The position numbers and the translations under genes were made by a program. Below, piece by piece: positions 1-8,938 of a stretch of DNA of 64,000 bases. Source of the DNA: Levilactobacillus suantsaiihabitans. GTDB taxonomy: Bacteria; Bacillota; Bacilli; Lactobacillales; Lactobacillaceae. The stretch spans positions 1 to 64,000 of the forward strand of contig NZ_RKLX01000002.1 of the NCBI RefSeq assembly GCF_004745505.1, read 5' to 3'. Within the stretch, counting starts at the first letter, position 1. Each line of letters starts with the position of its first letter. Below the pieces are notes generated by a model. That model saw nothing but the letters and a program-made list of their open reading frames with translations. It searched no databases and was not told the DNA's origin.

Positions 1-63
1 CCAATTCGTAAGTGAATTGAACCTCTCAAATTCTCCCCATCAACACCGGTTGACAAAGAGCCT

Positions 64-92
64 AAAACTTTTACTTCTAAGAATTAAAAGTT
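64..92 (-). terminator. terminator of the S-layer gene
   Basis: On the minus strand an AACTTTTA...TAAAAGTT hairpin with a short TTC/GAA extension and a T run starts 3 nt past the S-layer stop codon. The stem is A/T-rich, so it is weaker than the other terminators in the window. Confidence 0.6.
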
Positions 93-94
93 AA

Positions 95-1594
95 TTAGTT
101 AGAAGCAGATGCATCCCAGTTACTGTTAGTGCTGCCGCTACCAGCGTTGATTACTGGAGCTTCACCACTCTTTTCACTGAAGTTGTAGTATGCAGATGCA
201 GGAGTGGTAGCACTGTAGTTACCAGACTTAGCATTTGAGAACGTGTATACAGTGTAGAAGTATGCAGCAGGATTAGAATCAGAAACAGGGTTGCCATCTT
301 TACCAACAGCGTTCGTGGAATCCTTAGGAACAGCCTTTCCATTTTTGTCATGTGCATAAGTTACTGAGTACAAAGTCATAGCCTTGTTTGCAGTAAGGTT
401 AGTTTGAACATCGGATGAAGTGTATGCAGCACCGTCAACGCCATTGAAGGAAGTTGTGAACGCTGGGAATTGAACAATCAAACTTTGATCGTCAGTTGAA
501 GTAGCAGCGGTGTTCGTAGCAGTCTTAGCAACTAACTTATCAACAGATGTAGCTGAAGTGTTCTTGTAAGCAGTAATGTTGGTAGCAACAGTGTCACCCT
601 TCTTAACAGAAATAGTAACAGTATCACCAGTCTTAGCAGCTAATAATGCGGCAGTGTTAGCGTTAGAATCAATGTAAGAGTAACCAGTACCCTTTAATTG
701 ATTTTCAAGCCAAGTGTTACCATTTGTAACAGCGTTAGCTTTAGCATTAGCATCCTTACCAACAGCGGTACCCGCAGCATTAGCAGCTGCACCACTAGTA
801 ATAGTACCATCTGAAACAACATCACTCAAAAGGTCCTTCAAAACACCAGAAGTAACAACGGTGCCATCAGATGCAACAAAGTTAACCTTTACATCAGTTG
901 CTTGGTTGTAGGCAACGTTAGCATCAGTAGTAACAGCCTTGCTGTAGATCCAACCACTAACAGATGGGTGAGTTTCATCCTTTACATAGTAGTAAAGAGA
1001 ACCTTCACGCGTCTTAGTAGCTGCGTCAGTGATGGTTAACTTGTCGCCAGCAAATGGCGTAGTGTTAACAACATTCTTGGATGCCTTGTATTGAGTGTAC
1101 TTAGGTGCAGTCCAAGTAACGTTGGTCTTACCAGGGTTAGCAAAGTAAACAGTAGTTTGTGCAGGCATAGTAGCCTTAGTAGTAGTGTCAGCCTTCTTAA
1201 CGCCAGCAGCGAAAGTGCCTTCAGTCTTACCACCGTAAACGTAACCACGGTACTTGCCGTCCATCGTTACAACACGGTAGTAAACAGAACCACGGTTAGT
1301 AACCTTTTGGCCGTAAGCACGGAAGTAGTTAGCTGACTTCTTGGAAGTTGCTAATTCGCCCATAACCTTCTTAGAAGCGACGATCTTAGCACCCTTAACA
1401 GTACCTGGCTTAGTGTATAAAGCGTTAGTACCAGTTGCCTCGACGTTACGGTCGGTAGCAGCAGCGGTTAACTTGGTGTAAGCGCCAGCCTTGGCATATG
1501 ACTTAGCTGATGCGTTAGTTGAAACGGCAGCAACTGAGACAAAACTCAATGCAGCGAGACCCAAGTAAAGAGATTTCTTTAAACTTGATTGCAT
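95..1594 (-). CDS. slpA: S-layer protein, SlpA type
   Basis: Secreted 499-residue protein that should form the crystalline surface array. Residues 1-30 are a signal peptide ([18 protein letters not shown]..., cut after STNASA). The next 150 or so residues ([37 protein letters not shown]) match my memory of the wall-binding half of L. brevis SlpA. The rest is Thr/Ala/Asn-rich, the variable self-assembly part. The start is the ATG at 1594: GGAGGAA lies 8-9 nt upstream, inside a 7-codon in-frame extension that would otherwise begin at 1615. Base composition is visibly more A/T-rich than the neighbours and codons are narrow in range, as expected for a very highly expressed gene. Two promoters and a terminator flank it, so it is probably monocistronic. 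Confidence 0.93.
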   Translation of the reverse strand: MQSSLKKSLYLGLAALSFVSVAAVSTNASAKSYAKAGAYTKLTAAATDRNVEATGTNALYTKPGTVKGAKIVASKKVMGELATSKKSANYFRAYGQKVTNRGSVYYRVVTMDGKYRGYVYGGKTEGTFAAGVKKADTTTKATMPAQTTVYFANPGKTNVTWTAPKYTQYKASKNVVNTTPFAGDKLTITDAATKTREGSLYYYVKDETHPSVSGWIYSKAVTTDANVAYNQATDVKVNFVASDGTVVTSGVLKDLLSDVVSDGTITSGAAANAAGTAVGKDANAKANAVTNGNTWLENQLKGTGYSYIDSNANTAALLAAKTGDTVTISVKKGDTVATNITAYKNTSATSVDKLVAKTATNTAATSTDDQSLIVQFPAFTTSFNGVDGAAYTSSDVQTNLTANKAMTLYSVTYAHDKNGKAVPKDSTNAVGKDGNPVSDSNPAAYFYTVYTFSNAKSGNYSATTPASAYYNFSEKSGEAPVINAGSGSTNSNWDASASN

Positions 1595-1642
1595 AGTATT
1601 TCTTCCTCCAAACATAAAATATGTAATTTATCAAGCAAGAAT

Positions 1643-1671
1643 AGTATAACCGAAGTTAGCGCTTTTGTTAA
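1643..1671 (-). promoter_or_regulatory. S-layer gene proximal promoter
   Basis: Minus-strand TTAACA, 17 nt spacer, TATACT, about 50 bp upstream of the slpA start codon. This is close to the vegetative consensus. Confidence 0.75.
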
Positions 1672-1727
1672 GAATTTTATTTCTTAAGTTCACTAACTCG
1701 TTTAGCTATCCCCTAACTACGACTATT

Positions 1728-1756
1728 AGTATAGCCCGTTAGTTGCGGAGAAACAA
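1728..1756 (-). promoter_or_regulatory. S-layer gene distal promoter
   Basis: Minus-strand TTGTTT, 17 nt spacer, TATACT, 85 bp further upstream than the proximal promoter. Paired promoters are known for L. brevis slpA, which fits the identification. Confidence 0.65.
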
Positions 1757-2008
1757 GGATTATGCCCTTTTTGTCGTTGGATTGAAACAATAAACGGCCT
1801 TCTGTAATGTTTTTGTCACATGAACAAATTTACTGTGAACAGCTCAACCACAAGGTTATGGCTGACTTAAGGTCGATTTAAACTGTTTAGAAGTGGTAAA
1901 GATTAATGCGCGATTAAGGTTGGGGGCTTCATCAATGGCCGGTTCGTTGGGTCAAGACACAATCCTTGCATTCTCGTGGCCGGGGGTTCATACTCGAGGC
2001 ATCAAATG
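1757..2008. other. intergenic, nothing recognised
   Basis: About 250 bp upstream of the S-layer promoters. I see no coding pattern or strong secondary structure here. Confidence 0.4.
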
Positions 2009-2099
2009 AAAGGGGGTGATGCTTTTTGGCAACAGGAAATTGTTACCTTAAAGTGATCGCTTCCGCGGAGAACGGAAACGACTAACTTCTTTAAGGTAA
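2009..2099 (+). other. candidate 19-codon ORF inside an inverted repeat
   Basis: AAAGGGGGTGAT (2009-2020) is almost a full anti-16S match and sits 9 nt before a TTG at 2026. That TTG opens 19 codons (LATGNCYLKVIASAENGND) ending with TAA at 2083-2085. An exact 11-bp inverted repeat, TTACCTTAAAG at 2043-2053 and CTTTAAGGTAA at 2089-2099, encloses most of the coding part, and a terminator follows at once. The layout resembles a leader peptide or a small type I toxin/antitoxin RNA locus, but I do not recognise the peptide. Confidence 0.3.
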
Positions 2100-2131
2100 A
2101 GGCCGGCGAAATTTTATTCGTCGGCCTTTTT
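2098..2131 (+). terminator. intrinsic terminator
   Basis: GGCCGGCGAA and TTCGTCGGCC form a 10-bp stem (one G-U pair) around an A/T loop, followed by TTTTT. It ends the short transcript that begins near 2009. Confidence 0.7.
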
Positions 2132-2139
2132 GTGTGCGC

Positions 2140-2832
2140 TCATTTCCAGATCTTCACATCGGTGTTCACGACGCTGAGGTAGGTGCGGACGTGGTCGAGG
2201 AAGGTCGCCTGTTGCCGGGACAGGAACTTGGCGAAGGTCGCCGGCGTGTGATCCCGCAACTGGTATTGCCACCCCGTCAACATCATAAAGACGCTGGACT
2301 GGCAGTACCAGTACAGGAAGTTGTCGTAGTTGGGGAACGGCTGGTCTTGGTGCTTCAGCCACGCTAGGTATGCCGACATGCGATTGGCCACCTCCGGCAA
2401 GGGCAAGGCGTCGGCATCCCCCACCATGAAGTCCGTGTTCTCGGCGTCTTCCCAGGTGTCATTTTCCGGCTGCAGGGTCAACCAGTAGTCCCAAATGGTC
2501 AGGTGCCAGACGCGGTACTGAAGGATCTGCGGTTCCGTTTTGCTGGTCACCTTCCCCGTCTGCTGCAGGTACGGAAGATTCCATTCACTGAAGAGGCTGT
2601 TGGCTGCGCTGGGCGGCCAGTCACGGCGGCGGTCATCGTCGAGGACAGGCACCGCCTCGCTGGCGTAGTGCATCCGCGTAAAGTAGGTGGCATACGCGGT
2701 GAAGGCCTGGCAGTCGCGCGGGTAGGTCAGGCAACAGTACTGCTGATACCGGCTGTAGATCAAGGGCAATTCCCGGTAGTTCCAGATACCGAATGCGTAG
2801 GGATCCGGACTGATTTCAAAGTTTTGGGCCAT
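2140..2832 (-). CDS. hypothetical protein, Trp/Tyr-rich
   Basis: 230 residues; I do not recognise the family. It has no signal peptide or membrane helix, is acidic, and is unusually rich in Trp and Tyr (WHLTIWDYWLTLQPEND, YLAWLKHQDQPFPNYDNFLYWY). That suggests a compact cytosolic domain with many aromatic contacts. The ATG is preceded by AGAAGG at fair spacing. It stands alone between a terminator on one side and a divergent antitoxin-like gene on the other. The unbroken 230-codon frame with typical third-position GC preference makes it a credible gene. Confidence 0.7.
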   Translation of the reverse strand: MAQNFEISPDPYAFGIWNYRELPLIYSRYQQYCCLTYPRDCQAFTAYATYFTRMHYASEAVPVLDDDRRRDWPPSAANSLFSEWNLPYLQQTGKVTSKTEPQILQYRVWHLTIWDYWLTLQPENDTWEDAENTDFMVGDADALPLPEVANRMSAYLAWLKHQDQPFPNYDNFLYWYCQSSVFMMLTGWQYQLRDHTPATFAKFLSRQQATFLDHVRTYLSVVNTDVKIWK

Positions 2833-3136
2833 GTGGCTGCCTTCTTTCTGGTACTGGGACTACTCTAGCACGTTGGGCGGTGTGTGGCGGCTTAGGGGTA
2901 CTGGGGAGCGGCGGTTGGTTGGGTGACGGGACTTTTTGTGGTGGATTCTTTCCTTATTAGTGGGTGGATTGTGTTGCTGGTGGATGGATTGATGTTGGGG
3001 TGACGGTAGTCGGGTATCGTTATGCCACTGCTAAATGTGGCGGCTGAATCCGTCACAGTTCCAGAGAGTCTGCGGCTAAATTTTCCCAGGTAGGGTGGCG
3101 ACCGTGGTACACTAGCGACACAAGGAGGACCCAACC

Positions 3137-3427
3137 ATGACCACTTCATCTGAGCACCAGGATTCTGAGTACCTGCAAATCACCGTCGACGCCGACTTAC
3201 AGGCGGCCGCGCAACAAGTCTTTCAGCGGCTGGGGCTAGATTTAACCACCGCCATCACCCTCTTCTTGAAACAAAGCGTCGTTGACCAGGGCTTGCCGTT
3301 TCGGCCCAACACCAGCACCGCCGATTCGTATACTCCTGAAGGCGCCCGACAAATTGTTCAGTCAGAGCAGCTGAAGACGTATGCGGATCTGGATAGTCTG
3401 TGGTGGGAATTGGATGGTAAGCGCTAA
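3137..3427 (+). CDS. orphan RelB/DinJ-family antitoxin
   Basis: 96 residues. The N-terminal half (LQITVDADLQAAAQQVFQRLGLDLTTAITLFLKQ) is the ribbon-helix-helix DNA-binding fold of the RelB/DinJ antitoxins. The C-terminal part (YADLDSLWWELDGKR) is the sort of tail that would wrap a YafQ/RelE toxin. GGAGG lies 8-9 nt before the ATG. No toxin gene follows: a terminator starts about 25 bp after the stop, and the upstream gene is divergent and unrelated. It may act on a distant toxin, act as a stand-alone regulator, or be a remnant. Confidence 0.8.
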   Translation: MTTSSEHQDSEYLQITVDADLQAAAQQVFQRLGLDLTTAITLFLKQSVVDQGLPFRPNTSTADSYTPEGARQIVQSEQLKTYADLDSLWWELDGKR

Positions 3428-3452
3428 CCCATATTGCTTAGTTAGGTAGCTG

Positions 3453-3486
3453 GCGTTCAGTGTGTGATTGCTGAGCGCTTTTTTTG
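3453..3486 (+). terminator. terminator of the DinJ-like gene
   Basis: GCGTTCAG pairs with CTGAGCGC (one G-U), followed by seven T residues. Confidence 0.8.
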
Positions 3487-3623
3487 CCTGTTATGCTAGT
3501 TCAGCTGGTCAGTCGACTAGCGAGAAATTAATTAAGTTAACCATTTCCATTCTCAATTAGGCGTAAACAACGTATAATATCGTTGTAGAGATAAATTGGC
3601 CCTAATTGAGGAGGCGTTTCATT

Positions 3624-5042
3624 GTGAAGGATTTTAAGTTCAAGTTTGTACTGCTGTTTTTGACGGGATTCTTTGTTTTGGGTTTGGGAGATTTAGGCGT
3701 TGCCCGGGCGGATGACGTAAACTCGCAATCATCCGTTGTTCACTTACAAGAGGTCCGTGATGGAGATATATCTGGACACTCCCTCTTTCCCAGATCCTCC
3801 AATAATGACACTAAGAGTAACTATTTTTACGATTCAGATAACAACCCCTTTCCCATTCTTCTTGGTTCACACCCGGACGTTATCATACAAAAACCGCAAA
3901 AACACCCTTATACATCAATTACTACTCTGCAAATCCAGAATTTTTACTTTGACTTAAACAAAGCCGATACATATAGACTGAACTACGAATTCAAGTATAA
4001 AGAAGACAGCAACTTTTCGGTTGGGGAGCCCACTACTGGCTGGGGGTACACTGACGACACATCTGTAGTAACCTTTAACCAATATGCCCCTTCGCTAGCA
4101 CACTTTCCCACAACAGTGGAATCTGTTCCAGTTACCATCACAATTAACTTTGAAGACCAAGATAGCCACCAACCCATATCAGGGGAACCGGCAATGACCT
4201 TAAGGGTCTATCTCGAGAAATATGAAAATCCAAGTCCAAACCAAAGTAATAACTATAGCCAATACAACGGTATGCTTCCTCAGATATTCAACGGTCTGAC
4301 TACCACCACCCTAGCCAAAGCCAGTCGTGACATTCCCGGCTACACGGCCAAAACGGTGACCGAAGATCCTAACGATCATAAAGTTCCTGTACGCGTTGAA
4401 GATGATCAGCCAGAAGCCTACAATTATAACTTCACCTACCACTACGTTAAGACGCCAGCTAAGCCAGACCAACCGGCTACGATCCCTGACACGTCTTCCA
4501 CGACACCAGCCGAATCCACCAACAGTGAGTCCACTTCCGAATCCGGCACCGAACCCGCCACCGGCACTCCGGTCGCAGTCAAAGGGGAAGCCGTCACGGC
4601 CACCAAGAAGATTGGGCTTTACCGCCACGCTACCTTTACCAAGGCCAACCGCCTGCACTGGTACGCCAAGCAAGCCCGGACGCAGCGGCCGCAATTTGTC
4701 GTGACCGGCTACGCCCATTCTAAGAACGGCCTGTTGCGCTACCAGGTGCGTGACGTTAACCACACCGCCAAGACTGACGGCCAACGCGGCTACATCACCG
4801 CCAAGGATACCTACGTGACGCCGACCTACTACCAGAAACAGCCGACGACCGTGCGCGTAATCAGTCCGCGGGGCATCAACGCCTACCGCCACGTCGATCT
4901 GTCTGGCCGGGCCACCCAGCACTACCGCCGCGGCAGCGTCCTTAAGATTAAGGGCATCGAAAGACACCACCTGACCACCCGACTGGTCTTAGCCAACGGC
5001 CACTACATCACCGGTAATAAGACACTTGTCATTAAGAAATAA
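3624..5042 (+). CDS. secreted protein with C-terminal DUF5776-type repeats
   Basis: 472 residues. Start is GTG at 3624, 9 nt after GAGGAGG; an upstream in-frame TTG at 3606 would swallow that ribosome-binding site. Residues 1-29 are a signal peptide ending VARA. Residues 30-280 are a unique region ending in a MucBP-like strand pattern (FNYHYV-type). A Ser/Thr/Pro/Glu linker follows, then two Lys/Arg/Tyr-rich modules (TKKIGLYRHATF...YAKQARTQRPQFVVTGYA; RVISPRGINAYRHV...YITGNKTLVIKK) of the DUF5776/SLAP type, thought to hold proteins to the wall. No LPXTG is present, so attachment is probably non-covalent. A TATAAT box is at 3573-3578. The protein at 38.6 kb carries the same modules. Confidence 0.8.
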   Translation: MKDFKFKFVLLFLTGFFVLGLGDLGVARADDVNSQSSVVHLQEVRDGDISGHSLFPRSSNNDTKSNYFYDSDNNPFPILLGSHPDVIIQKPQKHPYTSITTLQIQNFYFDLNKADTYRLNYEFKYKEDSNFSVGEPTTGWGYTDDTSVVTFNQYAPSLAHFPTTVESVPVTITINFEDQDSHQPISGEPAMTLRVYLEKYENPSPNQSNNYSQYNGMLPQIFNGLTTTTLAKASRDIPGYTAKTVTEDPNDHKVPVRVEDDQPEAYNYNFTYHYVKTPAKPDQPATIPDTSSTTPAESTNSESTSESGTEPATGTPVAVKGEAVTATKKIGLYRHATFTKANRLHWYAKQARTQRPQFVVTGYAHSKNGLLRYQVRDVNHTAKTDGQRGYITAKDTYVTPTYYQKQPTTVRVISPRGINAYRHVDLSGRATQHYRRGSVLKIKGIERHHLTTRLVLANGHYITGNKTLVIKK

Positions 5043-5055
5043 TCTGCTTATGTAT

Positions 5056-5096
5056 GGAGCACCCCGACAATCACTGCCGTGGTGCTCCTTATTTTT
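5056..5096 (+). terminator. terminator between convergent genes
   Basis: GGAGCACC and GGTGCTCC enclose a 17-nt loop, followed by TTATTTTT. The T run overlaps the last codon of the minus-strand aminotransferase gene. Confidence 0.85.
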
Positions 5097-6315
5097 ACAC
5101 GACGGGCTTCGCTTCATGCACGGCGGCCTTGACCTGGTCGCCTAGCCGGTGGATGCCGGCGTCGATGACCGTGGGTGTCAAGCCGCTGAAGCACAGGCGC
5201 AGGCTATTGTGGACGTCGCGGTTCGGGTAGAAGTTGGTGCCGGGCACGTAACTAACGTGGGCCGTCGGTGAGATCTGCTCGCGCAGTAAGGCACCGGTGT
5301 CAATGTCTTTAGGCAAGGTGACCCAATCGAAGAAGCCGCCCGCGGGCGTGGTAAACGTCGCCTCATCCGGGAAGTATTTGCCCAACGCCGCCACCATCGC
5401 CGCGCACTGGACGCGGTAGTGGTCCTTGAGCACGTCGACGTGGGCGTCCAGGTCGTTCGTCGTCAGGTAGGCGTCGATGGCCGCGTGGGTCACGCCGGTC
5501 GCCTCCAGGTCGCTGGCCAGCCGCACCTTCATGATGGCGGCCAGCAGCGTGTCGTCGGCCACCAACCAGCCGGTCCGTAAGGCGGGCATCAGGATTTTTG
5601 ACAAACTGGAGACGAAGACCACGCGGCCCTCGGTGTCAAAGCTCTTGATGGCCGGCAGCGGCGTTTGCTCGTAGCCCAGGTCCCGGTATGGCGAGTCCTC
5701 TAGGATGATGAAATCATAGCGGTTGGCCAAAGCGACTAGCTGTTCGCGCTTGGCCACGCTCATGGTGATGCCAGTCGGGTTGTGGAAGTCGGGCACCGTG
5801 TACAACAGCTTGATGCCAGGATGGCGTTTTAAGGTCGTTTCCAGCACATCTAAGTCGATGCCATCCGATTGGAGGCCCACCCCGTAATACGTCGGCTGAT
5901 AGAGGTCTAAGGCCGCCAGCGCGCCCACGTAGGTCGGCACCTCCACGGCCACCTCGTCGCCCGGATTCAACAGGGCCTTGGCGACCAACTCAATGGCCTG
6001 TTGCCCGCCGACCGTTAAGACCACGTGCTCGGCGGTGGTCGTCACCTGGCCCCATTTGCCGATCCGCGCCGCTAACTTCGCCCGCAACGCCGGGTTGCCC
6101 TGGGGATTTTGGTACTGAAACAGGTGCGCGCCCTGCTTGGCAATCGCCGTATTGAAGGCCCGCTGGACCGCCGCCACCGGAAACAGACTTTCGTTCGGGC
6201 TCCCCGCCGCAAAGGAAATCGCGCTGGGATCCGCATCCTGGGTAAACAAGCCACTCAACGCAGACGGCACATCCGGGTTCGCCCGGGTCGCCAACAAATC
6301 TTTCAACATGGTCAT
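5095..6315 (-). CDS. PLP-dependent aminotransferase, class I/II
   Basis: 406 residues; cytosolic aminotransferase of the 2-aminoadipate/aromatic (MocR catalytic domain-like) branch of fold type I. Visible motifs are ISFAAGSPN near the N-terminus, the PLP phosphate region (TVGGQQAIELVAKALL), PDFHNPTG, the pyridine-binding Asp-Ser-Pro-Tyr (LEDSPYRDLGY), the Schiff-base Lys in SSLSKILMPALRTGW, and Arg in NSLRLCFSG for the substrate carboxylate. Start chosen at 6315: AAAGG precedes it by 4-5 nt and a second ATG two codons on is equally possible; the frame stays open to 6435 but that part lacks a ribosome-binding site. It is divergent from a LysR-type gene, which probably controls it. The exact amino donor cannot be read from sequence. 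Confidence 0.88.
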   Translation of the reverse strand: MTMLKDLLATRANPDVPSALSGLFTQDADPSAISFAAGSPNESLFPVAAVQRAFNTAIAKQGAHLFQYQNPQGNPALRAKLAARIGKWGQVTTTAEHVVLTVGGQQAIELVAKALLNPGDEVAVEVPTYVGALAALDLYQPTYYGVGLQSDGIDLDVLETTLKRHPGIKLLYTVPDFHNPTGITMSVAKREQLVALANRYDFIILEDSPYRDLGYEQTPLPAIKSFDTEGRVVFVSSLSKILMPALRTGWLVADDTLLAAIMKVRLASDLEATGVTHAAIDAYLTTNDLDAHVDVLKDHYRVQCAAMVAALGKYFPDEATFTTPAGGFFDWVTLPKDIDTGALLREQISPTAHVSYVPGTNFYPNRDVHNSLRLCFSGLTPTVIDAGIHRLGDQVKAAVHEAKPVV

Positions 6316-6451
6316 CACACCTTTCTGACAGCCACGGCTGCCGCAACTTTCTCGAAATTCTTGGTGGGCGGGGCCAACCCCTGCCGCTAACCTTGCGTTC
6401 ATGATAGAATATCGGTGCGCGAAAAGCTGGGTCAACTATCTGGAAATTACG

Positions 6452-6464
6452 TGAATGTTATTCA
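6452..6464. promoter_or_regulatory. putative LysR operator, aminotransferase side
   Basis: Palindrome TGAAT-GTT-ATTCA within the longer shared string TTAC-n-TGAAT-nnn-ATTCATCT. This is the T-N11-A form bound by LysR proteins. The same string occurs again at 6726-6738. Confidence 0.55.
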
Positions 6465-6725
6465 TCTTTACCAAGGGTGGTGGGGGCGTTATCAATGGGC
6501 CGGGCATTGCGCTCCTCACGGTAATTTTGCGCACGCTGCGGATACATACTAGCGCGGGCGATGACACGTGACCCGCAGCATTTTGACTCACCGGCGTGCC
6601 CCCTTTTCCGCAGCGGCCCCACCGATAATTCACCGCCCCAACCACCAGTCGACCGTTCCCCTGGCCCCGCGCTTATGCTAAAATACGGGTAATGAACAAG
6701 CGTGTTCACCTATTTTCAATTTACT

Positions 6726-6738
6726 TGAATCTCATTCA
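6726..6738. promoter_or_regulatory. putative LysR operator, regulator side
   Basis: Palindrome TGAAT-CTC-ATTCA, a near copy of the site at 6452-6464, about 27 bp before the regulator start codon and downstream of a TAAAAT -10-like box. That position suggests autorepression. Confidence 0.55.
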
Positions 6739-6764
6739 TCTGACTAAATTCGGGGGTGTCGTCG

Positions 6765-7673
6765 ATGTTACCTTTTGCTTACCGCGTCTTTCAAGCTATC
6801 GTGCAAGAACAAACCTTTTACCGAGCGGCCCAAACGCTGAACGTCACACCCTCAGCCATCAGCCACTCCGTCAACCAACTGGAAAAGGAACTGGGCTTTC
6901 CACTGTTCATCCGCAACCGGACCGGCGTGGAACTGACACCGGACGGGGAAAATGTCCTCCCGCTGATTCAGGGCGTCATCAACGCCGAGGACCGGCTCCA
7001 ACAGGCCGCCGCCAACATTAACGGCCTCAACGCCGGATCCGTGCGGCTGGGCGCCTTCTCCTCGGTCTGCATCACCTGGCTGCCACCCATCATCCGCCAG
7101 TTCAAGCAAGACTATCCGCAGATCGCCATCAACCTGGAACAGGCTGGCTTCAGTGACATCGCCGCGGCGGTCAAAACGGGCCGACTCGACCTGGGACTAT
7201 CCGCATTGCCGGTGGCCGAAAAGCTCACGGTCCTGCCGCTGGTCAAAGACGAGATCTACTGCATCACGCCAGCCGATTTCATCCCCGCCAACCGGACTAC
7301 AGTCACGGCCGCCGACTTGGTCGATCAAAATTTCATCCTCCAACGCGGCGACTACGACAAGGACACCAAGGCTGCCCTCGACCACTACCAGATTCGGCCC
7401 AACGCCCTGCGCTTTTCCATCGACGACCAGTCCATCTTGGCCATGGTCGAGGCCGGCATGGGCATGGGCATTTTGCCCGAACTGGCCCTGGAACGCGTCA
7501 GTGGTAACGTCAACGTCTACCCGTTCGACACGCGCTTCTACCGGACGATTTGTCTGGTCGTCAACTCCGAGCAGGCCAAGGCGCCATCGACGGCGAAGAT
7601 GATCGACGCCATCACGGCCTACGTGGCCCAGGCCTATCCGGATAAGGTGCTGGAACATCCGCATGTGGGGTAG
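6765..7673 (+). CDS. LysR-family transcriptional regulator
   Basis: 303 residues. Residues 1-60 are the winged helix-turn-helix (FYRAAQTLNVTPSAISHSVN, then LEKELGFPLF). Residues 85-295 are the periplasmic-binding-protein-like effector domain (RLGAFSSVCITWLPPIIRQF; LDLGLSALP; MVEAGMGMGILPELAL). Start is ATG at 6765, 8 nt after GGGGG; a GTG at 6756 overlaps that site. It is divergent from the aminotransferase gene across a 450-bp gap carrying two copies of one palindrome, so it probably controls that gene and itself. The effector is unknown. Confidence 0.9.
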   Translation: MLPFAYRVFQAIVQEQTFYRAAQTLNVTPSAISHSVNQLEKELGFPLFIRNRTGVELTPDGENVLPLIQGVINAEDRLQQAAANINGLNAGSVRLGAFSSVCITWLPPIIRQFKQDYPQIAINLEQAGFSDIAAAVKTGRLDLGLSALPVAEKLTVLPLVKDEIYCITPADFIPANRTTVTAADLVDQNFILQRGDYDKDTKAALDHYQIRPNALRFSIDDQSILAMVEAGMGMGILPELALERVSGNVNVYPFDTRFYRTICLVVNSEQAKAPSTAKMIDAITAYVAQAYPDKVLEHPHVG

Positions 7674-7683
7674 CTAGGTTGGG

Positions 7684-7727
7684 CTGGCCGCCTTACGTTG
7701 TTCATACTGGCCGCCTTACCGTCCGCT
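7684..7727 (+). repeat. remnant of element A leader, duplicated
   Basis: Two copies of the CTGGCCGCCTTAC string that precedes element A elsewhere lie 27 bp apart, the second continuing into CCGTCCGC. The body of the element is missing. Confidence 0.55.
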
Positions 7728-7836
7728 CCGGTGGTGGTTACCTGCAACCAGTCGCCTTGCTACTGGCACCACCGACATGCGAACCGTCAATCAGCTATTT
7801 ACGAAGAATTAGCATAATATCTTGACTAACATTAAA

Positions 7837-7885
7837 GTCACCAGCAACCACCCGTTTAGCTGACACGCGGTTGCTGGTGGCTTTC
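7837..7885 (+). terminator. intrinsic terminator
   Basis: CACCAGCAACC pairs with GGTTGCTGGTG around a 19-nt loop, followed by GCTTTCT. It lies about 165 bp after the LysR gene. Confidence 0.75.
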
Positions 7886-8053
7886 TCGATTGGGCTTTGC
7901 GTCCGGCCGACTGCCCATCAACCATCGCCATCCCGACCCACCACTCTCTGCCATTAATTTAACAGATATCCCGCAAAAAAGTCGTCCCCTCCCCGCTTTA
8001 TAATGATATAATTAAAAAGTAATTTTACGTCTACATAAATGAAGGGAGAAACC

Positions 8054-8788
8054 ATGAACAAATTAATCAAAACCACCGCCGTGAGTCTCGTTGCCCTCAG
8101 CCTGGGCGTCTCATCTTTGCCGACCACGACCTTACCCGCACTGGCTAAGACCAAGGCAGCCAAGGTCCTCAGCACCAAGAAGCTGAAGAAGACGGCTTAC
8201 CACGCCAAGGGTGGCTACATTTACGCCAACAAGAAGCTGACCAAGAAAGCCCACAAAGCCTTCAAGTACCTGAAGACTACCTTCTACGCCACCAAGTCCG
8301 CGAAGCTCAAGAAGCGTAACGGCAAGACGGCCACTTACTACTACGTCAAGAACAAGCGCGGCAACGTGAAGGGCTGGATCTGGAAAGGCAACCTGAAGAA
8401 GGTCAACACCAAGGCCTTGGCCCGGCGGAAGTCAGACATCAAGCACGTCTTAGCGGCGGTGCGGTCGATGTCTTCTGACGACCAATCGTACGCTTTAGAG
8501 GCGTTTAAGGATATTACGACTAGCAATGCTTATTCTTCCAGTGGCCTACCGTCTGCTATTCAAGAAATCACCGGTTACACCACCAAAGACGGACAGGCTA
8601 TCCTTCAGGCCACAGCTAGCTTCAAAGGTCGGTTCAGCTCTGTGACCAACGCTAAGTTAGCCGCCATGAGCGACCAACTCGCTGAAACGATTGCGGCAAG
8701 CGACGACCCCAATGACGATTGGGACATCCGCGAAGCAAGCAGTAACCTCGCAGATACTCTGGCCGATGCCGTTGAGACGTTAGACTAA
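8054..8788 (+). CDS. small secreted protein, Lys-rich SLAP-like N-terminus
   Basis: 244 residues. Start is ATG at 8054, with GAAGGGAG upstream; an in-frame ATG at 8039 overlaps this site. Residues 1-35 are a signal peptide (ending PALA). Residues 36-120 are very Lys-rich with Tyr (GGYIYANKKL, ATKSAKLKKRNGKTATYYYVKNKRGNVKGWIW), the pattern of SLAP/SH3b-like wall-binding modules. Residues 125-244 switch abruptly to an acidic, Ser/Asp-rich helical domain of unknown function. TATAAT-like boxes lie at about 8004-8016. It has its own terminator and appears to be a single transcription unit. Confidence 0.78.
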   Translation: MNKLIKTTAVSLVALSLGVSSLPTTTLPALAKTKAAKVLSTKKLKKTAYHAKGGYIYANKKLTKKAHKAFKYLKTTFYATKSAKLKKRNGKTATYYYVKNKRGNVKGWIWKGNLKKVNTKALARRKSDIKHVLAAVRSMSSDDQSYALEAFKDITTSNAYSSSGLPSAIQEITGYTTKDGQAILQATASFKGRFSSVTNAKLAAMSDQLAETIAASDDPNDDWDIREASSNLADTLADAVETLD

Positions 8789-8817
8789 TCTCGCTAAAAG
8801 GATTACCGATTCACACA

Positions 8818-8868
8818 AATACCATCAACGTTACTGCCAGGATTGGCGGAACGTTGGTGGTATTTTTT
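8818..8868 (+). terminator. terminator of the small secreted protein
   Basis: AATACCATCAACGTT pairs with AACGTTGGTGGTATT (one G-U), followed by TTTTT. Confidence 0.85.
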
Positions 8869-8879
8869 AATTCTATGTA

Positions 8880-8905
8880 AGCCACACCGCCAAAACAGTG
8901 TGGCT
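8880..8905 (-). other. conserved hairpin 3' of the first LPXTG gene
   Basis: AGCCACAC and GTGTGGCT form a stem around CGCCAAAACA. A near-identical hairpin (12001-12024) lies 3' of the paralogous LPXTG gene, so it was part of the duplicated unit. There is no proper T run, so I do not call it a terminator outright. Confidence 0.5.
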
Positions 8906-8938
8906 GCGGTCGATCAAAGACTGACCATCAACTAGTCC

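Noticed and set aside
2892-3149. 85-codon open frame on the minus strand before the DinJ-like gene
   Set aside because: It overlaps the start and ribosome-binding site of a recognisable antitoxin gene, has Pro/Ser/Thr-rich random composition and no ribosome-binding site of its own.
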